NCBI GenBank assembly: GCA_964460075.1
Contig: CAYWPC010000009.1
Location: 1 to 64,000 of the forward strand
From: JAMBLL01 sp964460075
GTDB taxonomy: Bacteria > Actinomycetota > Acidimicrobiia > Spongiisociales > UBA5794
Reading direction: 5' to 3'
DNA length: 64,000 nt
Below, piece by piece: positions 53,537 through 62,647 of the stretch. A program made the position numbers and the translations under genes. The notes below the pieces were generated by a model, which searched no databases, was not told the origin of the DNA, and saw only the letters and a program-made list of their open reading frames with translations. Numbering within the stretch: the stretch's first letter is position 1; each line of letters begins with the position of its first letter.

Positions 53537-55350
53537 ACGCCACCTTCCTCGTCAAGGCCTGGGTCCCCCGTGAGCCATGCATCCTGACTCATCTCGTCTT
53601 GGTACAGCTCGCGTTGTCGCCGTATCGAAGGCCACAGCCCCTCGGGACGTTTGAGCATCATAAAGACCAGCACCGCCCCATACACGAGCAGCTTGAACTC
53701 GCCAAGTTCCTGCAAGAGTCCCGGCTGGGTCGGCCCACCGAGCACACCTATCAGCACCACGGCACCAACGATGACTCCTGTGATCGATCCCATTCCACCA
53801 ACGATCACAACAACGAGAATGATGATGGACACGAGCAACTTGAACGAGTTCGGGAAGATCGACCCAACCTTGACCGCAAAGATCATCCCTCCGATAGAGG
53901 CGAAGATCGCACCCATCACGAATGCTGTGAGCTTCACCGCTGTGGTGTTGATGCCCATGGCTTCCGCAACATCCTCGTCCTCACGCAGCGCGGTCCATGC
54001 ACGACCCGTCCTGGACTTCTGGAGCCGCCATGCCACATAGATCACCACAGCGGAGAATGCCGCGATCACATAGAACATCGCCTGGGAACTGGTTCCCTTG
54101 ATCTCAACGGGACCAAGCGCGCCACCAGGGATGTTGGTGATTCCCTGGGCGCCACCGAAGTAAGGGGAGAGCCAATCTGAAAGAAACAGGATCCTGACGA
54201 TCTCCCCGAAACCGAGGGTCACAATCGCCAAGTAGTCGCCTCTCAAACGAATGACAGGAGTACCTACGAGAATGCCGGCGATCGCAGCCATGACGAGGAC
54301 TACGACGACGATCAACCAGCCTTCCCACGACAGGAAATCCAGCGTCAGTTCCGGAGTCCAGGTCGGTGAAAGTGGAGACGTGAGCACCGCAGTGGTGTAA
54401 GCACCTACAGCAAAGAAAGCCACGTAGCCGAGGTCGAGGAGCCCTGCCGACCCGACCACGATGTTGAGCCCGAGTCCCATCAGAATGAAGAGACCAACGT
54501 TTGCAAGCAACTCGTTGGTAAGGCCTCCAAGGATCATGGGGAGGAAGATGACGGCGAGGATCGTGATGATCGCTGCGGTGACGTTCTTGCGGAACCGAAC
54601 CTCCGGATCGAGATTCATCCGCGCCAGCCTCCGCTCTGTCAGCGTCTGCTCGCTCGAGCGAAGCCCGAAGAGCCCGCTCAGGATGGCTATGACGATCGCC
54701 GACACGGTCGTGAGGCCACCGTTGATCGCGAAGATCCAGTCGGCGACGAACTCGACGCGAAGCCCCTGCGTGATGTCGGTGACGATGATCTCAAGGAGAG
54801 CTATGCCGAGCACACCGATCGCTGCGGAACCGATCACACTACGAACTCGCCTCGGAACGACCTTGAGCGCTCCACCGACGAGACCGAGGAGCCCTGACCC
54901 GATGATCCAAAGAACAGACGCAACGCCGAGACCTCTCCCAAACGTCAGCAATTCGATAAGTTTCGGACCGAGATTCCTGAAGATGTCTGTCAGATCGAAC
55001 GCATCGACGACGACGATGAACAGGGTGAAGTAGAGGCCGGAGAGCAACCCCGTGACGAGGCCGGAGACAAGGTCTCGTTCACCCTTGACCGGCGGGGGAG
55101 CACCGTCTTGCAGATCCTCCGTTGCACTGGTGAACCCAAGGACAACGGGCACCCACAACAGGGTAAGGAAGCCGAGGCTCAGCCAAGGCTCAATAATGAG
55201 TCGACGGTCTAGAGCCGTGGCCATCCCGATTGCTGCGATGAACACCATCGTCAAGCCACCGTACGCACCCGCCTTCTGCACCTTCGACCAGTCGACCGGG
55301 TTCGGCGTCGGTGCATTGGGCGCGGCTGTGCGCTCGAGTGTGTCCGTCAT
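53533..55350 (-). CDS. livM: Branched-chain amino-acid ABC transporter permease LivM (long form)
   Basis: 605 aa, much longer than the usual 300-420. The canonical LivM core starts near residue 255 (TAAIITILAVIFLPMILGGL) and includes NIVVGSAGLLDLGYVAFFAVGAYT, the EAA-like RLRGDYLAIVTLGFGEIVRI near residue 375 and AWTALREDEDVAEAMGINTT near residue 463. The extra ~250-residue N-terminus adds about six further helices. Overlaps livH by one base (ATGA-type junction), so the pair is translated together. Confidence 0.9.
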   Translation of the reverse strand: MTDTLERTAAPNAPTPNPVDWSKVQKAGAYGGLTMVFIAAIGMATALDRRLIIEPWLSLGFLTLLWVPVVLGFTSATEDLQDGAPPPVKGERDLVSGLVTGLLSGLYFTLFIVVVDAFDLTDIFRNLGPKLIELLTFGRGLGVASVLWIIGSGLLGLVGGALKVVPRRVRSVIGSAAIGVLGIALLEIIVTDITQGLRVEFVADWIFAINGGLTTVSAIVIAILSGLFGLRSSEQTLTERRLARMNLDPEVRFRKNVTAAIITILAVIFLPMILGGLTNELLANVGLFILMGLGLNIVVGSAGLLDLGYVAFFAVGAYTTAVLTSPLSPTWTPELTLDFLSWEGWLIVVVVLVMAAIAGILVGTPVIRLRGDYLAIVTLGFGEIVRILFLSDWLSPYFGGAQGITNIPGGALGPVEIKGTSSQAMFYVIAAFSAVVIYVAWRLQKSRTGRAWTALREDEDVAEAMGINTTAVKLTAFVMGAIFASIGGMIFAVKVGSIFPNSFKLLVSIIILVVVIVGGMGSITGVIVGAVVLIGVLGGPTQPGLLQELGEFKLLVYGAVLVFMMLKRPEGLWPSIRRQRELYQDEMSQDAWLTGDPGLDEEGGV

Positions 55351-56597
55351 CAGGCCCGGTCCTCATTTCCCAGTTGTTCTCCGAACAAGCCCGCAGGCTT
55401 GAATATCAACACAAGCACGAGCGCCGTGAACGCAACGACGTCTTTGAGTTGGCTGAGACCTGGAATGACGATCGTGAATCCCCACACACCGACGAGGCCC
55501 ATGAGGATCGTCGATGCACCTAGGACGACGATCCCATTGCGGTGGGTAGACCTCCCTGCAAACACCACTCCCACCCCGGCGACAAGCAACACGATCCCAA
55601 GCGAGGTCGGTATCTGCCACGCAAGACCTCGAAGAACGACGTTAGGACCTAGCCCCTCGAACAGGCCGAGCAGAACACCGCCGACCATCGCCCCGACGAT
55701 GTTCCCTATCCCTCCAAGCACCGCAGCCGTAAACGCCTTGATGCCTGGCAGAAACCCTGTGATGAATGAGACACCGCGGAACAGCATCGCCCAAAGCAAC
55801 GCCGCAACACCGGCCATGGCGCCACCAACGGCGAAGGTCATGACGATCACTTTGTCCACGTTGATGCCCATCAGGGCCGCGATCTCTTTGTCCTCGGCTA
55901 CGGCCCGCATCGCACGGCCCGTCGCCGACCGTTCAACGAACAGCCACAGGCCGAACATCGATACGAGGGCGAGCACAACCACGAGCACGGTTGTGCCAGG
56001 AACTTTGAATCCCAATATGTCGATCGGGTTGCTCAACCACTTCGGCGGAGCCGGATACGTCTTCACAGCTGGTCCCACGAGGAGCTGTACGGCGTTCTGG
56101 AGGAAGAACGAGATGCCGATCGAGGTGATAAGGGGGATGAGCCTCGGAGCGTTGCGCAGCGGTCGGTACGCGACCTTCTCGATGATCACTGCAGTGACCG
56201 TAGAGCTCGCCACCGCAACGACGAGCACAACGATGATCGAGAGAATGAAGTTCGACTCCCAAATGCCGGCATCGAAAAGAGCATTCGCCGTGAAGAATCC
56301 GACGATCGCCCCAACCATGAACACCTCGCCGTGGGCGAAGTTGATGAACCCGAGCACGCCGTACACCATTGAGTAGCCGAGAGCGATGAGCCCGTACATC
56401 GATCCCTGTGCGAGGCCGGCAATAGTCAACTGCTTCCACGCAGCAAGGCTGAGCCCGTTGCCCTCGAAGCCGAGAGCGATGACACCAACAAATCCCCACA
56501 CGATGACGAAGATCGAAGTCACTCGTATGGCCCACAGGAACGAATCAGTCCATGAGAACCGGAACGTCCGTGTCGCGGGCGTGGTGGTTGTATTCAT
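55350..56597 (-). CDS. livH: Branched-chain amino-acid ABC transporter permease LivH (long form)
   Basis: 415 aa (usual ~290). The core runs from about residue 45: LAQGSMYGLIALGYSMVYGV, FINFAHGEVFMVGA near residue 88, GRAMRAVAEDKEIAALMGIN near residue 222 (EAA loop), and FLPGIKAFTAAVLGGIGNIV near residue 280. An added N-terminal helix and about three extra C-terminal helices account for the length. Sits after the binding-protein gene, separated by a hairpin that would lower its expression relative to livJ. Confidence 0.9.
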   Translation of the reverse strand: MNTTTTPATRTFRFSWTDSFLWAIRVTSIFVIVWGFVGVIALGFEGNGLSLAAWKQLTIAGLAQGSMYGLIALGYSMVYGVLGFINFAHGEVFMVGAIVGFFTANALFDAGIWESNFILSIIVVLVVAVASSTVTAVIIEKVAYRPLRNAPRLIPLITSIGISFFLQNAVQLLVGPAVKTYPAPPKWLSNPIDILGFKVPGTTVLVVVLALVSMFGLWLFVERSATGRAMRAVAEDKEIAALMGINVDKVIVMTFAVGGAMAGVAALLWAMLFRGVSFITGFLPGIKAFTAAVLGGIGNIVGAMVGGVLLGLFEGLGPNVVLRGLAWQIPTSLGIVLLVAGVGVVFAGRSTHRNGIVVLGASTILMGLVGVWGFTIVIPGLSQLKDVVAFTALVLVLIFKPAGLFGEQLGNEDRA

Positions 56598-56616
56598 CTG
56601 GCTGCGAGTAAAGCAG

Positions 56617-56645
56617 AAAACCGGCGCCTACACACGGCGCCGGCT
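56617..56645 (-). terminator. Attenuator/terminator between livJ and livH
   Basis: On the minus strand an 8-bp stem (CCGGCGCC / GGCGCCGG) with a 7-nt loop is followed by TTTT. Position between livJ and livH fits partial termination, giving more binding protein than permease. Confidence 0.7.
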
Positions 56646-56669
56646 CTCTGCCATCAACTAGGTTCGAGA

Positions 56670-58061
56670 TCAGCCTCCTGGCGAATACTCGAAGACGATG
56701 TTGTTCTTGCTCTGTTCGATGTTCGTCGAGTCCTCATGCAACACGATCGAGATCCGCTGTGCACCGCAGTCACCGAAGTCATCACAAGACAGTGATCCGA
56801 TGATGCCACCGAAGTTCCTCGTGGATGTCAACTCGTCACGAAGTGCCTGACGGTCGATGAACAGCGAACCGTCATCGAGCTCCACAGACACGGCATCGAT
56901 CGCCGAGAGAAGCAGCACGGTAGCGTCGTAGCTGTGCGCCCAGAAGGGAGCAGACGGCGCCTCGCCGTATGCGGCCTGATATTCAGCAAGGAAGTCTGCA
57001 GAGGTAGTACCGATCTCAGACTTGTTGTTGCCGTAGTCCAGGTTCGGACCCGAGAAGTACATACCCTCGGTCTCCTTCAACTCCATGAAGTTGTCGGTCA
57101 ACAGACCGTCCGCACCGATCATGACCACGTCCTCGAACCCCGCGATCGTCTCAGCCTGCTGGGCGATGAATCCGCCCTCAGGCATGAAGATCGGGAAGTA
57201 GAGTGCCTGTGGACCTGCCTGAGCAACCTCAGTGAGGACACCAGTCATGTCGGTGTCACCCTTGTTGACAGCCGTGAACACCACGATCTCGCCACCAAGC
57301 TTCTCGAACGCGTTCTTGAACGCTGACGCAAGACCGTTCGTATATGGGTCGCCATCATGGATGGCTGCAGCCTTGGTCAAGCCAAGCTGGCTGTACACGA
57401 ACTCTGCAACAGCCGCTCCCTGGAACAGGTCGTTGTGAGCCGTGCGGTAGTAGCCGGGGTTGTAGTTGTCGCCTGCGTTGCCCACTAGGTCAGATGTGAG
57501 CGCCGGGGAGGTGTTCGATGGGGAGATCATCACCATGCCTGCTTGGGAGATGAGCGGCGACATCGCCGTCGCTGCGCCCGAGCAAGACGTTCCAATCACA
57601 CCGATGACCTTCTCGTCTGACACGATCGTCTGACCGGCCGCCTGGCCACCTTCTGCCGAGCAGAGGTCGTCGAGCGGGGTGCCGATGCTGACGTTGTGGC
57701 CCTTGATGGCCCCAAAGTCGGTCACAGCAAGCTCCGTACCACGCTGATTCGGGACACCGAGGAACGCAACGTCACCGCTGATCGCCTCGACGCTCCGGAT
57801 CTGGATATCTTCGCCTGGCGCAACAGTCACGGCCCCTAGCGGACCTGGCTCTGGCGCGACCATGGCAGCCTCGGTCGTGGTCGTTACTGCAGCGACTGTC
57901 GTGGTCGTTGCTGCAGCGACTGTCGTGACCGTCGTGGCGGCTGTCGTTGGAGCCGCTACCTCGTCATCACCACCGCTGTTGACAGCGATGATCACAATGA
58001 CGATCAGCGCCACCGCAGCGACCGCGATCCACGGTAGCCATTTCTTTAGGTTGTCATTCAC
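56670..58061 (-). CDS. livJ: ABC transporter substrate-binding protein (LivJ-type), membrane-anchored
   Basis: 463 aa. GTG 58061 has a strong GGAGG site. The N-terminus has one helix (WIAVAAVALIVIVIIAVNSG, ~8-26) without a lipobox Cys, so the protein is probably tethered by an uncleaved anchor; a Thr/Ala-rich linker (TTAATTVTTVAAATTTTVAA) follows to about residue 75. The binding domain has QIRSVEAISGDVAFLGVPNQ, VIGVIGTSCSGAATAMSPLI and MVMISPSNTSPALT near residue 180, and NPGYYRTAHNDLFQG. First gene of livJ-H-M-G-F-oxidase. Confidence 0.9.
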   Translation of the reverse strand: MNDNLKKWLPWIAVAAVALIVIVIIAVNSGGDDEVAAPTTAATTVTTVAAATTTTVAAVTTTTEAAMVAPEPGPLGAVTVAPGEDIQIRSVEAISGDVAFLGVPNQRGTELAVTDFGAIKGHNVSIGTPLDDLCSAEGGQAAGQTIVSDEKVIGVIGTSCSGAATAMSPLISQAGMVMISPSNTSPALTSDLVGNAGDNYNPGYYRTAHNDLFQGAAVAEFVYSQLGLTKAAAIHDGDPYTNGLASAFKNAFEKLGGEIVVFTAVNKGDTDMTGVLTEVAQAGPQALYFPIFMPEGGFIAQQAETIAGFEDVVMIGADGLLTDNFMELKETEGMYFSGPNLDYGNNKSEIGTTSADFLAEYQAAYGEAPSAPFWAHSYDATVLLLSAIDAVSVELDDGSLFIDRQALRDELTSTRNFGGIIGSLSCDDFGDCGAQRISIVLHEDSTNIEQSKNNIVFEYSPGG

Positions 58062-58165
58062 CTGTGGCCTCCATCTATGTTCTTGTTTTCGCGCAGGTAC
58101 CGCCTGCACAGCGCGACAGAGTAGGCAACGCGCATCGAACCGGCAACAGGATCTTGCCGACTGAG

Positions 58166-58171
58166 TACCGT
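58166..58171 (+). promoter_or_regulatory. -10 box of hflX (leaderless)
   Basis: TACCGT ends 7 nt before ATG 58179. Confidence 0.5.
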
Positions 58172-58178
58172 TACACCG

Positions 58179-59504
58179 ATGAGCGAACCGTCAACCTCAC
58201 ATGTATCGCGCCAACGCCAACGACTCACTGCCTCAGAGACGGACTTCGACGTCGCCAGGCAGCAGGCATTGTTGATTGGCCTGATCCGCTCTCCGAACGA
58301 CAGAGCGCGCGGGGAGGCGAGTCTCAGAGAGCTTGCATTGCTGACCGACACCGCAGGTTCTGAACCGATCGAAGCAGAGCTCGTCAGACGGGAACGGCCA
58401 AATCCCGCCACGTTCATCGGCAAGGGCAAACTCGCCGACCTCGTAGCGCTTTCGAAGGCGAGAGACATAGATGTCGTCGTGTTCGACAACGCTCTCAGCC
58501 CCGCCCAGCAGCGCAACCTCCATCAGGCGTTCAAGTGTGACGTCGTTGATCGAGTAGCTCTCATTCTCGACATCTTCGCCCAGCATGCCCACACCAGGGA
58601 AGGCATGCTTCAGGTCGAGCTCGCTCAGCATCGGTATCGCCTTCCGAGACTACGCGGACAGGGAATTGCCTTGAGTCGGCTCGGAGCAGGAATCGGGACC
58701 CGTGGCCCGGGAGAGACAAAGCTGGAGACGGATCGCAGACGGATCCTCGAGCGAATTCGCAAGATCGAACGTGTGTTGAAAGATGCGGCGCGCTCCAGAG
58801 CGACCAGGAGCAAACGCAGAAGGCGATCAGGCGATCCAATAATCGCGATCGTTGGATACACGAACGCTGGAAAGTCGACACTGTTCAACCGCCTCACCGA
58901 TGCCGGAGTCCTCGTAGAGGACAGGTTGTTCGCAACGCTCGACTCGACCGTGCGCAAGCTCGCGCTCCCCCACGGTCATGAAGCCTTGATCTCGGATACG
59001 GTCGGCTTCGTGCGGGACCTACCCCATGAGCTCATCGAAGCCTTCATGTCGACGCTGGAGGAAGTCGCAGACGCAGATCTACTGATCCACGTGGTCGATG
59101 CATCCGATGCAGATCCTGACCATCAACTTGTTTCGGTGCGAACCGTGCTTGCTGAGATTGGGGCGGACGGCATTGACGAACTGATCGTGTTCAACAAGAT
59201 CGACGTGACAGATGCGGCCACGGTTCGACGATTGCGAGCACTCCATCCGCAGGCTGTCTTCATATCGGCGGCACGAGGCGACGGTATCGAGCAACTTCTT
59301 GAGGCCAGCGTTGCCGGCCTTGATGCGAAAACGGTCGAACTGCGGCTCCAGATACCGTACGACCGCGGGGACGTTCTGGCCGAACTCCATGAAGCTGGGG
59401 ACGTGCTCGATGTCGAACACGCCCCATCCGGCACAGAGATAACCGTCCGTCTGCCCCACGACGAAGCCAGCCGATTCAGAAAGTACGTGTCACCAGTCGC
59501 GTAG
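58179..59504 (+). CDS. hflX: GTPase HflX
   Basis: 441-aa ribosome-splitting GTPase. N-terminal HflX domain: NPATFIGKGKLADLVALSKA near residue 73, DNALSPAQQRNL, DRVALILDIFAQHAHTREG near residue 120, and the loop GTRGPGETKLETDRR near residue 170. G domain: G1 GYTNAGKSTLFNRL near residue 224, G3 DTVGFVRDLP near residue 268, G4 NKID near residue 345, G5 SAARGDG. Ends 30 bp before the convergent MFS gene. Confidence 0.96.
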   Translation: MSEPSTSHVSRQRQRLTASETDFDVARQQALLIGLIRSPNDRARGEASLRELALLTDTAGSEPIEAELVRRERPNPATFIGKGKLADLVALSKARDIDVVVFDNALSPAQQRNLHQAFKCDVVDRVALILDIFAQHAHTREGMLQVELAQHRYRLPRLRGQGIALSRLGAGIGTRGPGETKLETDRRRILERIRKIERVLKDAARSRATRSKRRRRSGDPIIAIVGYTNAGKSTLFNRLTDAGVLVEDRLFATLDSTVRKLALPHGHEALISDTVGFVRDLPHELIEAFMSTLEEVADADLLIHVVDASDADPDHQLVSVRTVLAEIGADGIDELIVFNKIDVTDAATVRRLRALHPQAVFISAARGDGIEQLLEASVAGLDAKTVELRLQIPYDRGDVLAELHEAGDVLDVEHAPSGTEITVRLPHDEASRFRKYVSPVA

Positions 59505-59533
59505 TGGCCTATCGCACAAAAGCCGACTCTGCG

Positions 59534-60844
59534 CTACAGCAGATCCAGCACACCGCCAACCGGTGGCTCGTCGTCCGGGCCGGACTGTGCCTCGAACGGT
59601 TCCTGCGGTGGATGCGCGTTCTCGGGAATGAGGACGAGCGATACGTATCCAACTTGGATGACGAGTGCGACAACACCAGCCGATGACAAGCCAAGCCCTA
59701 CGGGCCAAAACGGAAGAACCGGGATCAAGGCGCCAAGCACCCAACCGATCTGAAAAATGGTCTCGGCATTCGTGAACGCTCGCCCCCGCTCCGCTGCGGG
59801 AATCGCAGCGTGCATCATCCCGTCGAACGCGAACTTGGCAGTACCCCATGAGAAGCCGGCGGCAAGAGCAACAATCGCCGCAGCGAGTAGCGAGAGTGTC
59901 TGGGCTCCTATGAAAGACGCGATTGCCATGACCGCGAGAGCGCCGACAACCATCGGCTCCTCACGCACGTGCCTGCCGAACAGCGGCGCAAGCCACGCGG
60001 ATATGAAGTATCCGAGCCCGGCTGCGGCGAACAGAGCAGCAAGACTCAGAACTCCGGCATCGGCATCTCGAAAGGAGAACGCGACGAGCAGGACAAGGTA
60101 GCCGTTGAGAAATCGCACGCTCGCGGTCGCGAAACGAGCAAGCCGTAGCGTTCTCGGGAGCTGGTACCTCGTCACACCGCGACGCTCCACATCCACTCGG
60201 ACCGGTGGAAGCTGCGTAGCCGAGACCGCTGAGATCACGTACAGCGCGATGGCGCCAAGGAGGACGGGCCCACTTCCAATCCATGCTTGCAATGCGGCAC
60301 CTAGCGGAAGCACGATCGCCGCGGCGATGACCCCGGCACGAGCAAGCCTGGCATTCGCGTTGATGAGTTCGTCTACATCGCGGACAACAACAGGTAGCAC
60401 ACTCGAACGCGCAATTCCATGAAACCGCGACAGCACCAGGAGTAGAAAGGCTAGGGGGAACAGCCAGAACGAGTCGATGAGGAAGCCGAGCCCTGCAACG
60501 ACGAACACACGACCGGCCGACGACAGCACGAGCCCTGCTCGATATGCGCCAGGCGCACGTTCGAACACTCGGCCGAGAACGGGTCCGATCACGGCAAACG
60601 GAGCGAGGGTGATCAGGAGGTACAGTGCAACGTTCTCGCGCGCATCGGTCGACGGCACAGAGAAGAACAGTGTCCCTGCGAGTGCCACAGCGACGAGTGC
60701 GTCGCCAGCGACAGACGCGGCTTGCGACTCGGCAAGGCGCCCGTATCCGTATCCCCATCCTCGGAAGACTGATGTGAAAGCGGTAACGAACGACCGGGCG
60801 AACCACCGCGTAGTCAATCGATCTGCTCGTCTGTTCGCTTCCAT
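59534..60844 (-). CDS. MFS-family transporter
   Basis: 436 aa with about 11-12 helices in two halves and a soluble Pro-rich C-terminal tail (EAQSGPDDEPP). Motifs: GRVFERAPGAYRAGLVL between helices 2 and 3 (loop 2-3 Arg pattern), and the second-half loop LFGRHVREEP. Resembles DHA-type exporters without strong substrate clues. ATG 60844 is set by a TATCGT box 6 nt upstream; the frame is open six codons further. Confidence 0.82.
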   Translation of the reverse strand: MEANRRADRLTTRWFARSFVTAFTSVFRGWGYGYGRLAESQAASVAGDALVAVALAGTLFFSVPSTDARENVALYLLITLAPFAVIGPVLGRVFERAPGAYRAGLVLSSAGRVFVVAGLGFLIDSFWLFPLAFLLLVLSRFHGIARSSVLPVVVRDVDELINANARLARAGVIAAAIVLPLGAALQAWIGSGPVLLGAIALYVISAVSATQLPPVRVDVERRGVTRYQLPRTLRLARFATASVRFLNGYLVLLVAFSFRDADAGVLSLAALFAAAGLGYFISAWLAPLFGRHVREEPMVVGALAVMAIASFIGAQTLSLLAAAIVALAAGFSWGTAKFAFDGMMHAAIPAAERGRAFTNAETIFQIGWVLGALIPVLPFWPVGLGLSSAGVVALVIQVGYVSLVLIPENAHPPQEPFEAQSGPDDEPPVGGVLDLL

Positions 60845-60850
60845 GGTTCG

Positions 60851-60856
60851 ACGATA
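60851..60856 (-). promoter_or_regulatory. -10 box of MFS gene (leaderless)
   Basis: On the minus strand TATCGT ends 6 nt before ATG 60844. Confidence 0.6.
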
Positions 60857-60996
60857 TCGCATGATGACGAAACATCGCGGGTCCGTCGCGATTGCGCGTC
60901 ATGCCCACACGTCTACAGCGAATCTCTTTGCCGCCTTCCGCATCCGAGCGTATCCGTACCCGTGCAGCGAAGTGAGCCTTTGTAGAATGCGAAGGC

Positions 60997-61080
60997 ATGT
61001 CCATGACTCCCACGCTCCAGGCCCATCTGGGCGGCATAGCAATCCGCCGAGAGCTGTCCACCGCACCGAGTCGTGCGTGA
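60997..61080 (+). CDS. Possible leader ORF before modA
   Basis: A 27-codon frame beginning MSMTPTLQAHLGGIAIRREL, with a TAGAAT box 8 nt before its ATG and a GAAGG stretch between. Its TGA stop overlaps the modA GTG (GTGA at 61077-61080), so its translation could be coupled to modA. No family. May be a leader peptide or chance; the rest of 60857-61076 shows nothing else clear. Confidence 0.35.
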   Translation: MSMTPTLQAHLGGIAIRRELSTAPSRA

Positions 61081-61838
61081 GAGCGACACTGGCAGGGCTG
61101 CTCGGCCTCGTGGTTCTCGGCCTCCTCATCGGCGGCTGTTCCGCGTCCTCCCAGACGGACGACATCGGGGGCAGAGTGCTGGTGTCGGCAGCAGCCTCCC
61201 TCACCGACGCCTTCACAACGATCGAGGCAGCCTTCGAGCAACGCAACGTCGGGGTCGACGTGGTGCTCAACGTGGCAGGGAGCGCGACATTGCGAACCCA
61301 AATACTCGAAGGGGCGCCTGGAGACGTCTTCGCTCCTTCCGGTCTAAACGATATGCGCACGATCGTCGAGGCAGGGGAGACGATTAACGAGCCACAGATC
61401 TTCGCCAAGAATCTGCTACAGATCGCCGTCCCGACAGGAAACCCTGGTTCTGTGACAAGCCTCATCGACTTTGCAGACGACAACCTCTTCATAGGTTTGT
61501 GCGCTGAGAACGTCCCGTGTGGCCACTTTGCTCGTCTGGCTCTCGAGAAGGCTGGGGTACGCGCATCCGTCGATACCAACGAGCCGAATGTGCGGGCTCT
61601 CCTCACGAAGGTCGAGGTTGGAGAACTCGACGCGGGAATCGTCTATGTGACTGACATTGCCTCGACTGATGGGGTCGAGGGCATCGCCATCCCTCCTGAT
61701 CACAACGTCGTTGCAGACTATCCAATCGTGGTACTCGCCGATTCGACGAATCCGACCGCTGCTTCGGCCTTTGTAGCATTCGTCGTGTCCGGTGAGGGTC
61801 AGAGGATCCTCGCCGACCACGGATTCTCGGCGCCATGA
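61077..61838 (+). CDS. modA: Molybdate ABC transporter binding lipoprotein
   Basis: 253 aa. Lipoprotein signal (LAGLLGLVVLGLLIGGC, lipid Cys near residue 20). Binding-fold motifs: RVLVSAAASLTDAFTTIEAA near residue 31, with Ser pair for oxyanion, VVLNVAGSATLRTQILEGAP near residue 59, GDVFAPSGLNDM near residue 78, LCAENVPCGHFARLALEKAG near residue 138, and DAGIVYVTDIAS near residue 180. Captures molybdate or tungstate. GTG 61077 is the only plausible start near the signal peptide. Confidence 0.92.
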   Translation: MRATLAGLLGLVVLGLLIGGCSASSQTDDIGGRVLVSAAASLTDAFTTIEAAFEQRNVGVDVVLNVAGSATLRTQILEGAPGDVFAPSGLNDMRTIVEAGETINEPQIFAKNLLQIAVPTGNPGSVTSLIDFADDNLFIGLCAENVPCGHFARLALEKAGVRASVDTNEPNVRALLTKVEVGELDAGIVYVTDIASTDGVEGIAIPPDHNVVADYPIVVLADSTNPTAASAFVAFVVSGEGQRILADHGFSAP

Positions 61839-62647
61839 GCAGGCAGATGAAGCGGTCGAGTCGGCGTCTCGTCCGACCATCTGCGGTGCTGATAATCCTC
61901 GCATTTGCAGGCCTTGCTGTGTTCCTCGTGCCGCTAATCGCATTGTTGGCCCGAACGCCGTGGCTGGATCTCCCATCGCTGCTCACGACAAGTGTTGCCA
62001 TCGACGCGCTCAAGATTTCACTCATTGCATCCCTGGGCGCAACAGCAATATCGGCATTTCTCGGGGTGCCGCTAGCGTGGGTGTTGGCTCGGGTCGATTT
62101 CCCTGGGCGAGCTCTCGTTCGCGGAGTCGTGCTGCTCCCATTAGTGATACCACCCGTAGTCGGTGGCGCTGCTTTGCTGTTCGCTCTGGGAAGACAGGGC
62201 CTCGTTGGGGGACCGCTCTATAAGGCGACCGGTCTGGTCTTGCCGTTCTCCACATGGGGAGTGGTGCTTGCGACGACATTCGTCTCGATGCCCTTCCTCG
62301 TCATCACCGTAGAGGGCGCACTCCGGAATCTCGACCCCCGATACGAAGGTGCTGCCGCGACCCTGGGCGCCAGACGTTGGGCGGTCCTATTCAGAGTGAC
62401 GATCCCGATGATCGGGTCATCGATCGCCGCAGGTCTCGTCTTGACATGGGCTCGCGCCCTCGGAGAATTCGGAGCGACGATCACCTTCGCCGGAAACCTC
62501 CAAGGGCGAACACAGACCCTGCCGTTGGCGGTATATGTCGCACTCGAAAGTGATAGAGATACGGCAATTGCTTTGAGCGTGATCATGGTCGCCATCTCCT
62601 TGACCGTGTTGATCGCGTTGAGGGAGCGATGGTGGAAGACGCTATGA
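61835..62647 (+). CDS. modB: Molybdate ABC transporter permease
   Basis: 270 aa, five to six helices. EAA loop ALRNLDPRYEGAAATLGARR near residue 165 and GARRWAVLFRVTIPMIGSSI identify the ModB/CysT type; LARTPWLDLPSLLTTSVAI at the N-terminus and ARALGEFGATITFAGN near residue 210 are typical of ModB. ATG 61835 overlaps the modA stop (ATGA). Confidence 0.94.
   Translation: MSRQMKRSSRRLVRPSAVLIILAFAGLAVFLVPLIALLARTPWLDLPSLLTTSVAIDALKISLIASLGATAISAFLGVPLAWVLARVDFPGRALVRGVVLLPLVIPPVVGGAALLFALGRQGLVGGPLYKATGLVLPFSTWGVVLATTFVSMPFLVITVEGALRNLDPRYEGAAATLGARRWAVLFRVTIPMIGSSIAAGLVLTWARALGEFGATITFAGNLQGRTQTLPLAVYVALESDRDTAIALSVIMVAISLTVLIALRERWWKTL

Noticed and set aside
60857..60996. Molybdenum-cofactor riboswitch upstream of modA
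   Set aside because: No recognisable conserved core or paired elements could be traced by eye; a covariance-model search would be needed.
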